From: Lentzea xinjiangensis
Lineage (GTDB): Bacteria; Actinomycetota; Actinomycetes; Mycobacteriales; Pseudonocardiaceae
DNA: 64,000 nt
Reading direction: 5' to 3'
NCBI RefSeq assembly: GCF_900110955.1
Contig: NZ_FOFR01000030.1
Coordinates: 1 to 64,000 of the forward strand
Shown here: positions 25,881-34,264 of the stretch, piece by piece
Position numbering within the stretch: the stretch's first letter is position 1
Layout of the letters: each line of letters begins with the position of its first letter
The notes under the pieces: generated by a model
The model's input: only the letters and a program-made list of their open reading frames with translations
Databases searched by the model: none
What the model was told of the DNA's origin: nothing
Made by a program: the position numbers and the translations under genes

Positions 25881-26624
25881 ATGACTTCGCGATTGGACGG
25901 GCGCACCGCCCTCGTGACGGGTTCGACGAGCGGCATCGGGCGTGCCACCGCATCCGCCCTCGCCCGCCGCGGCGCGCACGTCATCGTCTCGGGACGGGAC
26001 CACAGCCGCGGGCTGGACGCCGTCGAGGCGGTGCGGGCCGCCGGAAGCACCGCTGCGTTCATCGCCGCCGACTTGACTTCGCGTGCCGGCGCGCGGTCGC
26101 TGGCCGAGCGGGCGCGCGACGTCACCGGGCGGGTGGACATCCTCGTCAACAACGCGGGCATCTTCACGTTCGGACCGACGACCAGCCGCGCCGAGTCCGA
26201 CATCGACGACCTCTACGGCGTCAACCTCAAGGCGCCCTTCTTCCTGGTCCAGGAACTCGTCCCGCAGATGGTCGAGCGCGGCGGGGGAGCGGTGGTCAAC
26301 GTCCTCACCGGGGCAGCGCACCGCGGTTCGACCGCGGCGGGCCTGTACGGCTCCAGCAAGGCGGCCCTCCTGCTGCTCACCAAGGCGTGGGCGGCGGAGT
26401 TCGGCCCCTCCGGCGTCCGCGTGAACGCCGTCAGCCCCGGGATGATCCGGACGGAGGGAACCGACGACGGCGCCGGGCTCGACAGCATCGCCGCCACCAT
26501 CCCGTCGCGCCGGATCGGTGATCCCCACGAGGTGGCGGCAGCCGTGGCGTTCCTGGCGTCCGAGGAGGCGAGCTACATCCACGGAGCGGTCCTGCCGGTG
26601 GACGGCGGGGCGACCGCCGCGTGA
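25881..26624 (+). CDS. SDR family oxidoreductase
   Basis: 247 residues from ATG 25881 (AGGAG at 25870-25874). TGSTSGIGRATASALARRGA is the cofactor loop, VDILVNNAGIF the NNAG strand, YGSSKAALLLLTKAWAAEF the catalytic Tyr-Lys helix and YIHGAVLPVDGG the typical C-terminus. Catalytic set complete; substrate unknown. A strong hairpin follows. Confidence 0.93.
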   Translation: MTSRLDGRTALVTGSTSGIGRATASALARRGAHVIVSGRDHSRGLDAVEAVRAAGSTAAFIAADLTSRAGARSLAERARDVTGRVDILVNNAGIFTFGPTTSRAESDIDDLYGVNLKAPFFLVQELVPQMVERGGGAVVNVLTGAAHRGSTAAGLYGSSKAALLLLTKAWAAEFGPSGVRVNAVSPGMIRTEGTDDGAGLDSIAATIPSRRIGDPHEVAAAVAFLASEEASYIHGAVLPVDGGATAA

Positions 26625-26645
26625 GGTCCGGCGCCGCCGGGCCCC

Positions 26646-26681
26646 GGCCCCGCAGGAAGGGGCACTTCTTCCTGCGGGGCC
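26646..26681 (+). terminator. Hairpin after the SDR gene
   Basis: Perfect 14-bp inverted repeat GGCCCCGCAGGAAG (26646-26659) and its complement (26668-26681), loop of 8. No U-tract, as is common for actinomycete terminators. It lies 22 bases after the SDR stop. Confidence 0.75.
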
Positions 26682-26710
26682 AGGCCCGATGGTCGCCTGC
26701 CTCCGGGCTA

Positions 26711-26881
26711 ACCGTCGACGACCACGTCCTCTTGGCAGATGACCTGCGCGAAGCCGCGTCGCAGCTGGCCGAGGCACATCAGGGCCGTCTCGTGCTGGGC
26801 CTGGGGGTCGGCTACCCGCACCAGGCGGCGGCCACCGGCCGCGAGTTCGGCCGTCCGCTCGCGACGGTGCTGGACGAGAAC
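26711..26881 (+). pseudogene. Remnant of an LLM-class flavin/F420-dependent oxidoreductase
   Basis: About 57 residues match a central piece of luciferase-like monooxygenases: AASQLAEAHQGRLVLGLGVG followed by TGREFGRPLATV, which corresponds to the RFVLGLGVGHxP...RPLxxM region. Both the N-terminal barrel and the C-terminal half are missing, and the frame runs on into unrelated residues. A longer ORF on the opposite strand over the same bases has no family features. Likely gene debris. Confidence 0.55.
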
Positions 26882-27053
26882 AAGTTGCTCGTCGTCGGGC
26901 TGCGTGTCCGCGAAGAAGCCCCCGCCCGCCCTCGCGAACCGGCCGGTCCCGAGCTGACCGACATCAACGTGCCCCGCCGCGTCGGCACTGATCACGGCCC
27001 CTATCATTGCCCGACAACCCTTTCAGCGGCGGCGTCACGTCACGGCGCTCCAG

Positions 27054-27371
27054 ATGACCGATGCACCCGAGGCGGACGGCTTCCGCCAGGACCACCTGCG
27101 TTGTCTGCTCAACCGATGGGATCCGATCGGAGTCGCCGACCTCGTCGACGACGAGTACGACTGTCTGCTCACTCCGCTCCGGGACAAGCTCATCCACGGT
27201 GCCACTCGGGCGTCGCTGTCGGAGTACCTGTGGTGTGAGATTCGGGATCACTTCGGTCTCGATCCCGAACTGTGCGGCATCGACGCGTTCGCTGAGCACT
27301 TGCTCGCGTTGGCGGCCAGGTCTCCGGACTGCGATCACCGAGTCGAAGCCCCAGGTCAGGAGATCGAGTAG
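27054..27371 (+). CDS. Conserved hypothetical protein, DUF1871/immunity-like (tentative)
   Basis: 105 residues, ATG 27054. DHLRCLLNRWDPIGVADLVD, then DEYDCLLTPLRDKLIHGATR and EYLWCEIRDHFGLDP form a compact all-helical protein with conserved Asp/Glu. Similar small proteins occur scattered in actinomycetes and Bacilli and have been grouped with immunity-like or DUF1871-like families. No partner toxin is evident next to it. It lies in a debris-rich region but its own frame is intact. Confidence 0.55.
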   Translation: MTDAPEADGFRQDHLRCLLNRWDPIGVADLVDDEYDCLLTPLRDKLIHGATRASLSEYLWCEIRDHFGLDPELCGIDAFAEHLLALAARSPDCDHRVEAPGQEIE

Positions 27372-27389
27372 CCGACGAGTTCCGTTTGC

Positions 27390-27443
27390 GTAGCGCGGGA
27401 CGGCAACCTGTTCGACAGGTGCCCGCGCTGGGGGTGCGGGCAC
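27390..27443. repeat. Hairpin repeat, copy A
   Basis: Shares GTAGCGCG, GGCAACCT and the block TGCCCGCGCTRGGGGTGCGG with copy B at 27607. It folds as GTGCCCGC (27419-27426)/GCGGGCAC (27436-27443) with loop GCTGGGGGT. An alternative upstream hairpin ACCTG-TTCGA-CAGGT overlaps the first arm. Noncoding, between the DUF1871-like gene and the serine hydrolase. Confidence 0.6.
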
Positions 27444-27606
27444 CACGGGTTCGACGTACAGGGTGACCGGGCAGGCCGGTGGTGAGGATCGTGGTCGTGT
27501 CGATGAATCAGAGCCGAGCCGAGGTCCGGTCCCTCGACCTGGGTGATCCGCTCGCTGCACAGTCCCGGGCCGCCCAAGCGCCGAGTAGCCGATCAATGTT
27601 GATCGA

Positions 27607-27666
27607 GTAGCGCGTGTTGGCAACCTCATCGGCGGATGCCCGCGCTAGGGGTGCGGGCATCCGCCG
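27607..27666. repeat. Hairpin repeat, copy B
   Basis: Second copy, about 215 bases downstream of copy A. The stem is longer: CGGCGGATGCCCGC (27630-27643) pairs perfectly over 14 bases with 27653-27666, loop GCTAGGGGT. Loop and inner stem are conserved with copy A while outer-stem bases change in pairs, which suggests the structure is maintained. Between the two copies (27444-27606) I see no gene. Confidence 0.65.
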
Positions 27667-27857
27667 ACGTCACTTCGCGTGCGGCACGCACTCCGAGCCG
27701 ATTCGCCGAGCCAGCGCCACTTCTGGTGGGCCAAGCCGAGTTGCACTTCGATGGCGGGGTACGCGGAGCAACCAAATTGGTAGGTTCGATTGAAAGCGTG
27801 CATGGCATAACGCTGGTTGTGCGGTGTGGGGCGACCGGCCGATGGAGAGGCGCTGGG

Positions 27858-29273
27858 GTGGAGCGGAGCGGGGAAGGGCTGAGCCGAGCACAGGCGGCTG
27901 GTGAGTGGCTGACCGAGGCGCTGCCGGACCTGGTGGCCGAGTGCGGGGTCGTCGGTGCGCAGGCGGCGGTGCTGGTGGACGGGGAGATCGTCGACGCGGC
28001 CGCTGGAGTGCTCAACCTGACAACCTGTGCGCGGGCGACTCCCGACGCCATGTTCCAGATCGGCTCCATCACCAAGGTCTGGACCGCGACGCTGGTCGTG
28101 CAGCTGGTGAACGAGGGACTGGTCGACCTCGACCGGCCGGTGTGCGAGTACCTGGACGGGTTCCGGCTCGCTGATCAGGTCGCGGGGAAGACGGTCACGC
28201 CCAGGCAGCTCCTGTCCCACACGGGTGGGTTCGACGGAGACCTGTGGACCGACACCGGGCGGAACGAGGACGTGCTGCAGAAGTACGTCGAGACGCTTTC
28301 CTCCGCCGCGCAGTTCTCCGCACCCGGTGAACGTTTCTCGTACTGCAACAGCGGTTATGTCGTGCTCGGCAGGCTCGTGGAGGTTCTGCGGGGCAAGCCG
28401 TACAACACCGTGCTGCGAGAACGGCTGGTTGATCCGCTGGGGTTGGCCGACGTTGCGACGTGCATAGAGGAAGCGATCCTGGGCCGGCCCGCGGTGGGGC
28501 ACGAGCGTGCGCGGCCGGATGCTCCTCTCGAGCGGGTGAAGAAGTGGTCGCTCGTCCCTTCGACGGCGCCCGCCGGCGCGATGCTCGCGATGAGCGCGCG
28601 GGATCTGCTCGGCTTCGTCCGGCACCACCTGTCGACGGACCAGTACGACGCGATGCGAGAACCCCATGCCGAGGTGGCCGAACCCGGGCTGATCGACGGG
28701 CATTGGGGCCTCGGCTGGTCGATCCCGGACTACGGTGGGCCGGTCGTGCTGGGGCACAGCGGTCACACGATGGGACAACGGGCGTTCCTGCGGGTCGTGC
28801 CTGCCGCGGGTGTCGCCGTGGCGTTGCTCACCAACGGTGGGGACGTGTACCCGATGTTCAGCCGCGTGTTCGACCACTTGTTGCACGAGCTGGCAGGTCT
28901 GCGGCAGCCGAGTCTTCCCGTGCCACCGGCGAGTCCGCGACCGGTCGACGCCCGCAGGGCTGCCGGCACCTATCGTTGTTCTTTGGGCGATTGGGTGGTG
29001 CGCGTGGATGCCGATGGCCGTACGTGGCTCCGCGTTCTGCTGAAGAGCCGGTCATCAGAGCAGGACGACGAAGCCGAGCTGGTCGCGTTGAACGACGATG
29101 CGCTGATCACCTTGGTCCCGCAGGAAGGCAGGCATGAGATCTACGGGTTGGGTGACGCCGATGCTGCCGGCCGTGCGAAGTTCCTGCGCTATTCAGGACG
29201 CGTCTTCGTCCGCGACGACCTGATCGGAGCGGCGGAGCCGATCAGCGCGTCGAGTGCTGCCGGCGCCCCGTGA
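27858..29273 (+). CDS. Serine hydrolase, class C beta-lactamase family
   Basis: 471 residues from GTG 27858, preceded by GGAGAGG; the frame is open further upstream into the hairpin repeat, which is unlikely to be coding. The nucleophile motif SITK sits in MFQIGSITKVWTATLVVQLV, the YxN motif is YCN in RFSYCNSGYVVLG, and the third motif is HSG in LGHSGHTMGQRAFL. A C-terminal domain (about residues 370-471) is lipocalin-like. No signal peptide, so cytoplasmic esterase, amidase or peptidase activity is more likely than penicillin resistance. Stands alone. Confidence 0.88.
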   Translation: MERSGEGLSRAQAAGEWLTEALPDLVAECGVVGAQAAVLVDGEIVDAAAGVLNLTTCARATPDAMFQIGSITKVWTATLVVQLVNEGLVDLDRPVCEYLDGFRLADQVAGKTVTPRQLLSHTGGFDGDLWTDTGRNEDVLQKYVETLSSAAQFSAPGERFSYCNSGYVVLGRLVEVLRGKPYNTVLRERLVDPLGLADVATCIEEAILGRPAVGHERARPDAPLERVKKWSLVPSTAPAGAMLAMSARDLLGFVRHHLSTDQYDAMREPHAEVAEPGLIDGHWGLGWSIPDYGGPVVLGHSGHTMGQRAFLRVVPAAGVAVALLTNGGDVYPMFSRVFDHLLHELAGLRQPSLPVPPASPRPVDARRAAGTYRCSLGDWVVRVDADGRTWLRVLLKSRSSEQDDEAELVALNDDALITLVPQEGRHEIYGLGDADAAGRAKFLRYSGRVFVRDDLIGAAEPISASSAAGAP

Positions 29274-29396
29274 CGGAGTCGTGCATCCGCGGCAGGAAGC
29301 CGGCGCGTCGACGCCGCTGGCGCTCGTCATGACTCGGTAGTGCGGAGTGGTTCGTGTGCGTGCCCCTTCCGGACGGCACGGTCCGCCCAATGTGAT

Positions 29397-29990
29397 GTTC
29401 CGGGCAGAACGAATGGCGGAAGCACGGGATCTGTACGCCAGGGCAGATCGGCTGCTGTCCGAGTCGGAGGACACCCGCCTCCGCTCCGCAGTCGTGAACA
29501 ACCTCGGCGTGGTCTGCCGGGAGATCGGCGAATTCGACTCGGCGCTCGACCACCTGCGCCGTGCGCTCGCGATGCCAGGGCACTCGCTGCGGGATGGCCT
29601 GATCACCGAGATAGCTGTCGGTGTCACGCTGAACTCCCGCGGCGAACACCAGGCGGCGCTGGACACGTTCGAACGCGTGCTCGGCCTGCCGTCTGCGGAC
29701 AGGTTCGGTTACGGGCGAAGCTGCGGCGTTGACGGGCATGTCGGGCGTCCATCGGCTGCTGGGGAACATCACCGCAGCGGTGGACCACGGTCGCCGGGGC
29801 TGAAAGCGGCGCTGAAGTCCGGATTCCCTGAACCGGAGTGCGAGGCGTTGACGCCGAAGCGGCCAGGGAGTTCTGGGAACGGGCTGTCGACACCTACCCG
29901 GCCGGCCTGATCTGCGTCGGCTACGCCCGCGCCCACTTGGACGTGCCTGAAAGCAGCCGAGCGTCGTGCTACCGCTGCAAAACCGTCTGA
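29397..29990 (+). pseudogene. Decayed TPR segment of a regulator-like protein
   Basis: The first part encodes TPR units (AEARDLYARADRLLSESEDT, LGVVCREIGEFDSALDHLRR, SRGEHQAALDTFERVLGLPS). After about 29690 the homology continues in other frames: SGVHRLLGNITAAVDHGRRG at 29738, KAALKSGFPEPECEAL in the original frame, and a third frame ending at 29990. At least two or three frame breaks are needed and the NB-ARC part is missing. A remnant of an AfsR-like or NB-ARC/TPR protein. Confidence 0.7.
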
Positions 29991-30067
29991 CTCGCGGACG
30001 AGCACCTGATGAGCGTTATCTGAGCAGTGCGAGACGGCAATCTGTTTGGTTGCCTATGTCGAATCAG

Positions 30068-30113
30068 CTGTCTTGACAGGACATCGCTTTCGATGACTAT
30101 CCTTTCAGGATAG
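30068..30113 (+). promoter_or_regulatory. Promoter with overlapping palindromes upstream of MFS exporter
   Basis: TTGACA at 30073-30078 and TATCCT at 30098-30103 form a sigma-70-like promoter with a 19-base spacer. CTGTCTTGACAG (30068-30079) is a palindrome over the -35 box, and CTATCCT-TTC-AGGATAG (30097-30113) is a 7-bp inverted repeat covering the -10. This is the layout of a repressor-controlled exporter. No regulator gene is adjacent. Confidence 0.55.
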
Positions 30114-30123
30114 CTCTGGGGGT

Positions 30124-31338
30124 GTGGTGCTTGCGGCTCTGCGGATTCGTGACTTCAGGCTGCTCTGGTTCGCTCGGCTGATCAGCCTGCTCGGGTCGTG
30201 GCTGCTTGTGGTCGCCATCCCGGCGTACGTCCTGCAGCTGACCGGTTCGCTCGCGGCCACAGGCTTGACACTGGCCGCCGAGTTTCTGCCGCCTGTCCTG
30301 CTGGGGCCAGTCGCGGGCGTGCTCGCCGACCGCTGGGACCGGCGCAAGCTGATGATCGCGACGGACGTGCTGCGAGCGCTCGCTGTCGCCCTGCTGCTGC
30401 TCGTGCGGGATCCCGGCGACGTGTGGCTGGTCTACTTGGCCCTGGTGGCGGAGAGTGTGGGCACGGTGCTCTTCCGCCCGGCCGCGCAGGCGCACACTCC
30501 GGTGGTCGTCGGTACCGGCCCGGCCCTCACGAGTGCGAACTCGCTCAACGCGATCACCGACGGCACGGTGCGCCTGGTCGGTGCTCCTCTGGGCGGTGCG
30601 TTGTTCGGGGTCGCTGGGTTAGGAGCGTTGGTGTGGATCGATCTCGCGACCTATTTGATGTCCGCACTCGCGATCGTGATGACTGCCCGGTTGGGTGCCG
30701 CTGATGCGCGCGAGGAGGGAAGCTCCGGCCGGTTCTTCGCCCAGCTTCGTGAAGGCGTCATCTTCCTCCGCACCGAACGATCGGCCGCGTGGCTGCTCGC
30801 GGTGGTGACGGTGTTCCTGGCCGCGAACGCGTCGTTGTCCGCACTGCTGGTGCCGTTCGGCGTGCGGGTGTTGGGCGGCAGCATGCAGACCGGTCTGCTG
30901 ATGTCCGGACTCGGTGCCGGCTTCCTGGTCGGGGCGCCCCTGATCCGGCGGCTGGTCGATCGGATGCCGCCTGCCTACCTGCTCGGTGGCGCACTGATGG
31001 CGACGGGAACGGCGTTCGTGCTGCTCTTCCTCTCCCGATCGCTCGTTGCCGCCCTGCCCGCCGCGGTGCTGATCGGCGTCGTCGGCTCGGCGGCACTGGT
31101 CACCGCACAGACGGCGTTGCAGCGCATCACACCGAACGCGGTGCTGGGCAGGGTGAGCGCAGTGCAGTTCACCGGTGAGGCACTTGCAACGTTTCTCGGT
31201 GCGATTGCCGGTCCAGCGATCGCGGAGGCGGTGTCGCTGGATTTCGCCGCCTACCTGGCCTGTGGCGTTACGGTCCTCAGCGGGCTGATGGCCCTGGTTC
31301 TGCTGCCGAGGACCCGTGTCGTGACAGCGCCGCCATGA
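30124..31338 (+). CDS. MFS transporter, EntS/MFS_3-like
   Basis: 404 residues, GTG 30124 or 30127. Twelve hydrophobic segments; ALRIRDFRLLWFARLISLLG is the typical start of the MFS_3 (enterobactin exporter-like, macrolide efflux-like) group, and VAGVLADRWDRRKLMIATDV the signature loop between helices 2 and 3. Probably exports a small molecule. Its stop overlaps the next gene's ATG (ATGA), so the two are co-translated. Confidence 0.9.
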   Translation: MVLAALRIRDFRLLWFARLISLLGSWLLVVAIPAYVLQLTGSLAATGLTLAAEFLPPVLLGPVAGVLADRWDRRKLMIATDVLRALAVALLLLVRDPGDVWLVYLALVAESVGTVLFRPAAQAHTPVVVGTGPALTSANSLNAITDGTVRLVGAPLGGALFGVAGLGALVWIDLATYLMSALAIVMTARLGAADAREEGSSGRFFAQLREGVIFLRTERSAAWLLAVVTVFLAANASLSALLVPFGVRVLGGSMQTGLLMSGLGAGFLVGAPLIRRLVDRMPPAYLLGGALMATGTAFVLLFLSRSLVAALPAAVLIGVVGSAALVTAQTALQRITPNAVLGRVSAVQFTGEALATFLGAIAGPAIAEAVSLDFAAYLACGVTVLSGLMALVLLPRTRVVTAPP

Positions 31339-32078
31339 CCGGTGGCACTTTCGAGCCCCGAACATCGACTGAGCCACCAAGTTCGACGACCGACCGTGGT
31401 GCCTGCGTTGGTGCGGCTGCGTTGAGCCCGCACCCGGAAGCGATCGAGAGGCAGAATCCCTTGTCCCAGAACAACCTGGACGCGCTCGCTGTGACGCCGA
31501 AGACCGGTGACGAGCCGTTCACGCAGCAGGGCCGGGCCATCGGTGCGAACCTCCGCGGCTTCTGGAGCTGGGCCTGCTCCGACCTCGTCGGCAACGCGAT
31601 GCGCGGCGTGCTCGCCGAGTACATCGTCGGGCTGGCGCTGGGATGCGTCGGCAGCGGCACGCGTCTGGAATGGGATGCCACCGACCTGCGGACCGGTGAA
31701 GGCCTGCGAGTGGAGGTGAAGTCGTCGGCCTACCTGCAGAGCTGGAAGCAGGAGCGGCTGTCGGCGATCTCCTTCGACATCAGACCGGCTCTCGGCTGGG
31801 ACGCCACGACGAACACCAACGCCACTGAACGCGCACGACAAGCCGACGTCTACGTCTTCTGCGTCCTCACGTCCACCGACAAGGCAGCGGTGGACCCGCT
31901 CGACGTCGACCAGTGGGACTTCTACGTCATGTCCACGAACCGGCTCAACGCCGCAGTCGGGGAACAGAAGACGATCGCTCTCGGAAGCCTGCTACGGCAT
32001 ACCCCCGCCAAGTGCTCGTTCGCCGAACTTGCAGCATGCATCGAGGCGGAGGTGAACCGCGAGCAGGCGCACGGATAG
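31335..32078 (+). CDS. Conserved protein with a PD-(D/E)XK-like EVK motif
   Basis: 247 residues from ATG 31335, overlapping the MFS stop. The first 60 residues look variable; the conserved body begins near FTQQGRAIGANLRGFWSWAC. Residues about 113-137 read RLEWDATDLRTGEGL then RVEVKSSAYLQSW, i.e. a D-X(n)-EVK pattern like the metal-binding core of PD-(D/E)XK nucleases, followed by TERARQADVYVFCVLTSTDK. I do not know a named function. Coupling to an efflux pump is unusual. It could be a restriction-like or DNA-repair nuclease, or a fold relative without activity. Confidence 0.6.
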   Translation: MTGGTFEPRTSTEPPSSTTDRGACVGAAALSPHPEAIERQNPLSQNNLDALAVTPKTGDEPFTQQGRAIGANLRGFWSWACSDLVGNAMRGVLAEYIVGLALGCVGSGTRLEWDATDLRTGEGLRVEVKSSAYLQSWKQERLSAISFDIRPALGWDATTNTNATERARQADVYVFCVLTSTDKAAVDPLDVDQWDFYVMSTNRLNAAVGEQKTIALGSLLRHTPAKCSFAELAACIEAEVNREQAHG

Positions 32079-32184
32079 CCAGAGCCAGGATTCTCCGTCC
32101 AAGTAGCCGCACGCCGGAGGTTCGCGGAACAACATCGAGTCACTCGTTCAGCGCTGGCCCGGACGGACCGAGAAGGCCGGAACA

Positions 32185-33075
32185 TCAGCCGGGTGTTCGA
32201 ATCCCGTCCGCTGGCCTCTCCTGGCTGGCCGCCCACGACGCCAGCAGGGCGAGGCCGTCCGCGGTCACCGTGCCGGCGGCCGCGGTGTAGACGGTCAGGA
32301 GCAAGCCCGGATCGGCGGGCAGCTCCATCGCCTCGACGTCCAGGTCGAGCCGGCCCACCACCGGGTGGTGCAGGCGCTTGCGTCCGGACCGGTGGAGCCG
32401 GACGTCCTGAGACGCCCACCGCTGCCGGAACAGCTCACTGCTCGTCGCCAGCTCACCGACCAGGGCTATCAGCTCCTCGTCGTGCGGGTTGCGGCCGGCC
32501 TCCATGCGCAGCTTGGCCGCCACGTCGCAGACGATCCGGTCGTAGTCGACGAAGAACGTTCTTGCCGCCTGAGTGTCCAGGTACACGAACCGGGCGATGT
32601 TCGCCGGTCGTCGCGGGTCGGCCAGCACCGGTGAGAACAGCGCGCGGGCAAGGTGGTTCGTGGCCAGCACGTCATAACGGCCGTTGCAGATCCAAGCCGG
32701 CGCATCGGTGATGGCCTCGAGCACCTGCTGAAGTGCCGGACGCACCGTCACGGCAGGTCGCCGGCGGCGTCGGCCGCCGGGCGCCCTGGACTGCCGCGCG
32801 AGGTGGAACAGGTGATCGCGCTCGGCCTCGTCGAGTTTCAAGGCGGAAGCCACCGCGTCGATCACGCCGTCGGAGGCGCCGGCGAGGCTGCCGCGCTCCA
32901 TGCGCACGTAGTAGTCGACCGACACCCCCGCCAGCAGGGCCACCTCTTCGCGACGCAGGCCCTTGACCCGGCGGTTACCGCCGTAAGCGGGCAGTCCGGC
33001 CTGCTCGGGTGTGATCCGCGCGCGGCGCGAGCTCAGGAACTCCTTGATCTCGGTGCGCAGATCGATCGTGGCCAT
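32185..33075 (-). CDS. XRE/MmyB-type transcriptional regulator
   Basis: 296 residues from ATG 33075. HTH at about 35-90 (VKGLRREEVALLAGVSVDYY then VRMERG). MmyB ligand domain from about 110: APAWICNGRYDVLATNHLAR, ARFVYLDTQAARTFFVDYDR and SGRKRLHHPVVGRLDLD. It faces away from the SDR gene at 33136-33939, which lies upstream in the same orientation and may be co-regulated or a target. The family member is complete, unlike the remnant at 837. Confidence 0.93.
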   Translation of the reverse strand: MATIDLRTEIKEFLSSRRARITPEQAGLPAYGGNRRVKGLRREEVALLAGVSVDYYVRMERGSLAGASDGVIDAVASALKLDEAERDHLFHLARQSRAPGGRRRRRPAVTVRPALQQVLEAITDAPAWICNGRYDVLATNHLARALFSPVLADPRRPANIARFVYLDTQAARTFFVDYDRIVCDVAAKLRMEAGRNPHDEELIALVGELATSSELFRQRWASQDVRLHRSGRKRLHHPVVGRLDLDVEAMELPADPGLLLTVYTAAAGTVTADGLALLASWAASQERPADGIRTPG

Positions 33076-33135
33076 CTCGTCACCGTAGGCCTTGTCCACG
33101 GGCGAAGGGAGGTCCTGCTGGTACCCCCCGGACGG

Positions 33136-33939
33136 TCACGTACCCGATGCGGTCGTCGCGATGCCGCCGTCCACCGGGACGACGGCGCCCGTGAGGTAGG
33201 CCCCGGCCCGGCTGGCGAGGAACACGGCGATACCCGCCATGTCGTCGTCGCGGCCGAGCCGGCGCAGAGGGGCCTTCGCCGCGATCCTGTCGCCGATGGC
33301 TTCGAGCGTGGACGCCATCATCTGCGACGGGGACGGTCCCGGTGCCACCGCGTTCACCGTGACGTGCTGTGGGCCCAGCTCTCGGGCGAGCACCCTGGTG
33401 AGCTGGTGGAGTCCCGCCTTGCTGGCCGCGTACGAGTAGTTGGGCGAGTCGGCGACGTGGATGGCGGCGATGCTGCCGATGTTGATGACCCGCGCGGGAT
33501 CATCGGCGGTGCCCGCCCTGCGAAGTGCGGGGAGCAGCGCCTGCACCAGCCAGAACGGCGACTTGAGGTTGAGGTCGGTCACGGTGTCCCAGGCCTCGTC
33601 GGGGAACGTCTCCAGCGGCTCGCGCCACATCGCTCCCGCGTTGTTGACGAGGACGTCCAGGCGATCCGAGCCGGCCGCGACAAGATCAGCGAGGCGCCGG
33701 CACTCGTCGTGCCTGGACAGGTCGGCGGGAATCGCTCGAACGTCGCCGAATTCGGACAGCACCCGCTGTGCCTCCGCGCACGCGTCGGCGTCGCGTGAGC
33801 TGATGACGACACGGGCGCCCGCCTGGAGAAGGCCGCGCGCTATCATCATCCCAATTCCTCTGGTGCCGCCGGTGACAAGTGCGTGCTTCCCGCTCAGGTC
33901 GAAAAGATCTGCATGAGTGGTGAACTGGTTTTCCGTCAT
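33136..33939 (-). CDS. SDR family oxidoreductase (RhlG/FabG-like)
   Basis: 267 residues from ATG 33939. TGGTRGIGMMIARGLLQAGA is the cofactor loop, LDVLVNNAGAMW the NNAG strand, INIGSIAAIH the Ser strand and YSYAASKAGLHQLTRVLARE the Tyr-Lys helix. A typical oxidoreductase in the beta-ketoacyl-ACP reductase-like branch. The 60 bases to the downstream MmyB regulator allow co-transcription. The 325 bases upstream (33940-34264) hold only promoter-type sequence for the divergent nuclease gene; no gene seen. Confidence 0.92.
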   Translation of the reverse strand: MTENQFTTHADLFDLSGKHALVTGGTRGIGMMIARGLLQAGARVVISSRDADACAEAQRVLSEFGDVRAIPADLSRHDECRRLADLVAAGSDRLDVLVNNAGAMWREPLETFPDEAWDTVTDLNLKSPFWLVQALLPALRRAGTADDPARVINIGSIAAIHVADSPNYSYAASKAGLHQLTRVLARELGPQHVTVNAVAPGPSPSQMMASTLEAIGDRIAAKAPLRRLGRDDDMAGIAVFLASRAGAYLTGAVVPVDGGIATTASGT

Positions 33940-34264
33940 CGTTGTGCGCGCCTTTCGTGAACCCGTTGCTTCTGCCTTGTGGCGGGAGCCGGCTCATGAA
34001 GATTCGCAGGCGTCCCGAACTTCCGGGAGACCCTGGTGATCCAGGTACTGCGAAAGCCCCCTTCGGTCCTGCGGCAGCTTCACGTCGGATGACCTGATGA
34101 CAGGTTGCTGCTCGTTCGGCCATTCCGGTGGACGGGTAATTCAGCTCGCGGTGCTCCATATGAGTGGTCCGGCCGCAACGCAAAGACACATTTCTCCCGG
34201 TCTGTCGAGACTGTCGGGGCGAGACGACATTTGGGTCTCGTAACCACGCTCAGGGGGAATAGTG

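Noticed and set aside
26708..27007. 99-residue ORF on the minus strand
   Set aside because: No ribosome site or domain; the opposite strand carries a recognisable LLM-oxidoreductase fragment, so the ORF is a shadow of GC-biased coding DNA.
27356..27577. Minus-strand 73-residue ORF across hairpin copy A
   Set aside because: Composition is low-complexity and it crosses the repeat; no supporting start or homology pattern.
32185..32215. T-arm-like sequence GTGTTCGAATCCC suggesting a tRNA or tRNA-derived att site
   Set aside because: No acceptor, D or anticodon arms can be drawn around it, and it lies within the 3' coding end of the MmyB-type regulator gene.
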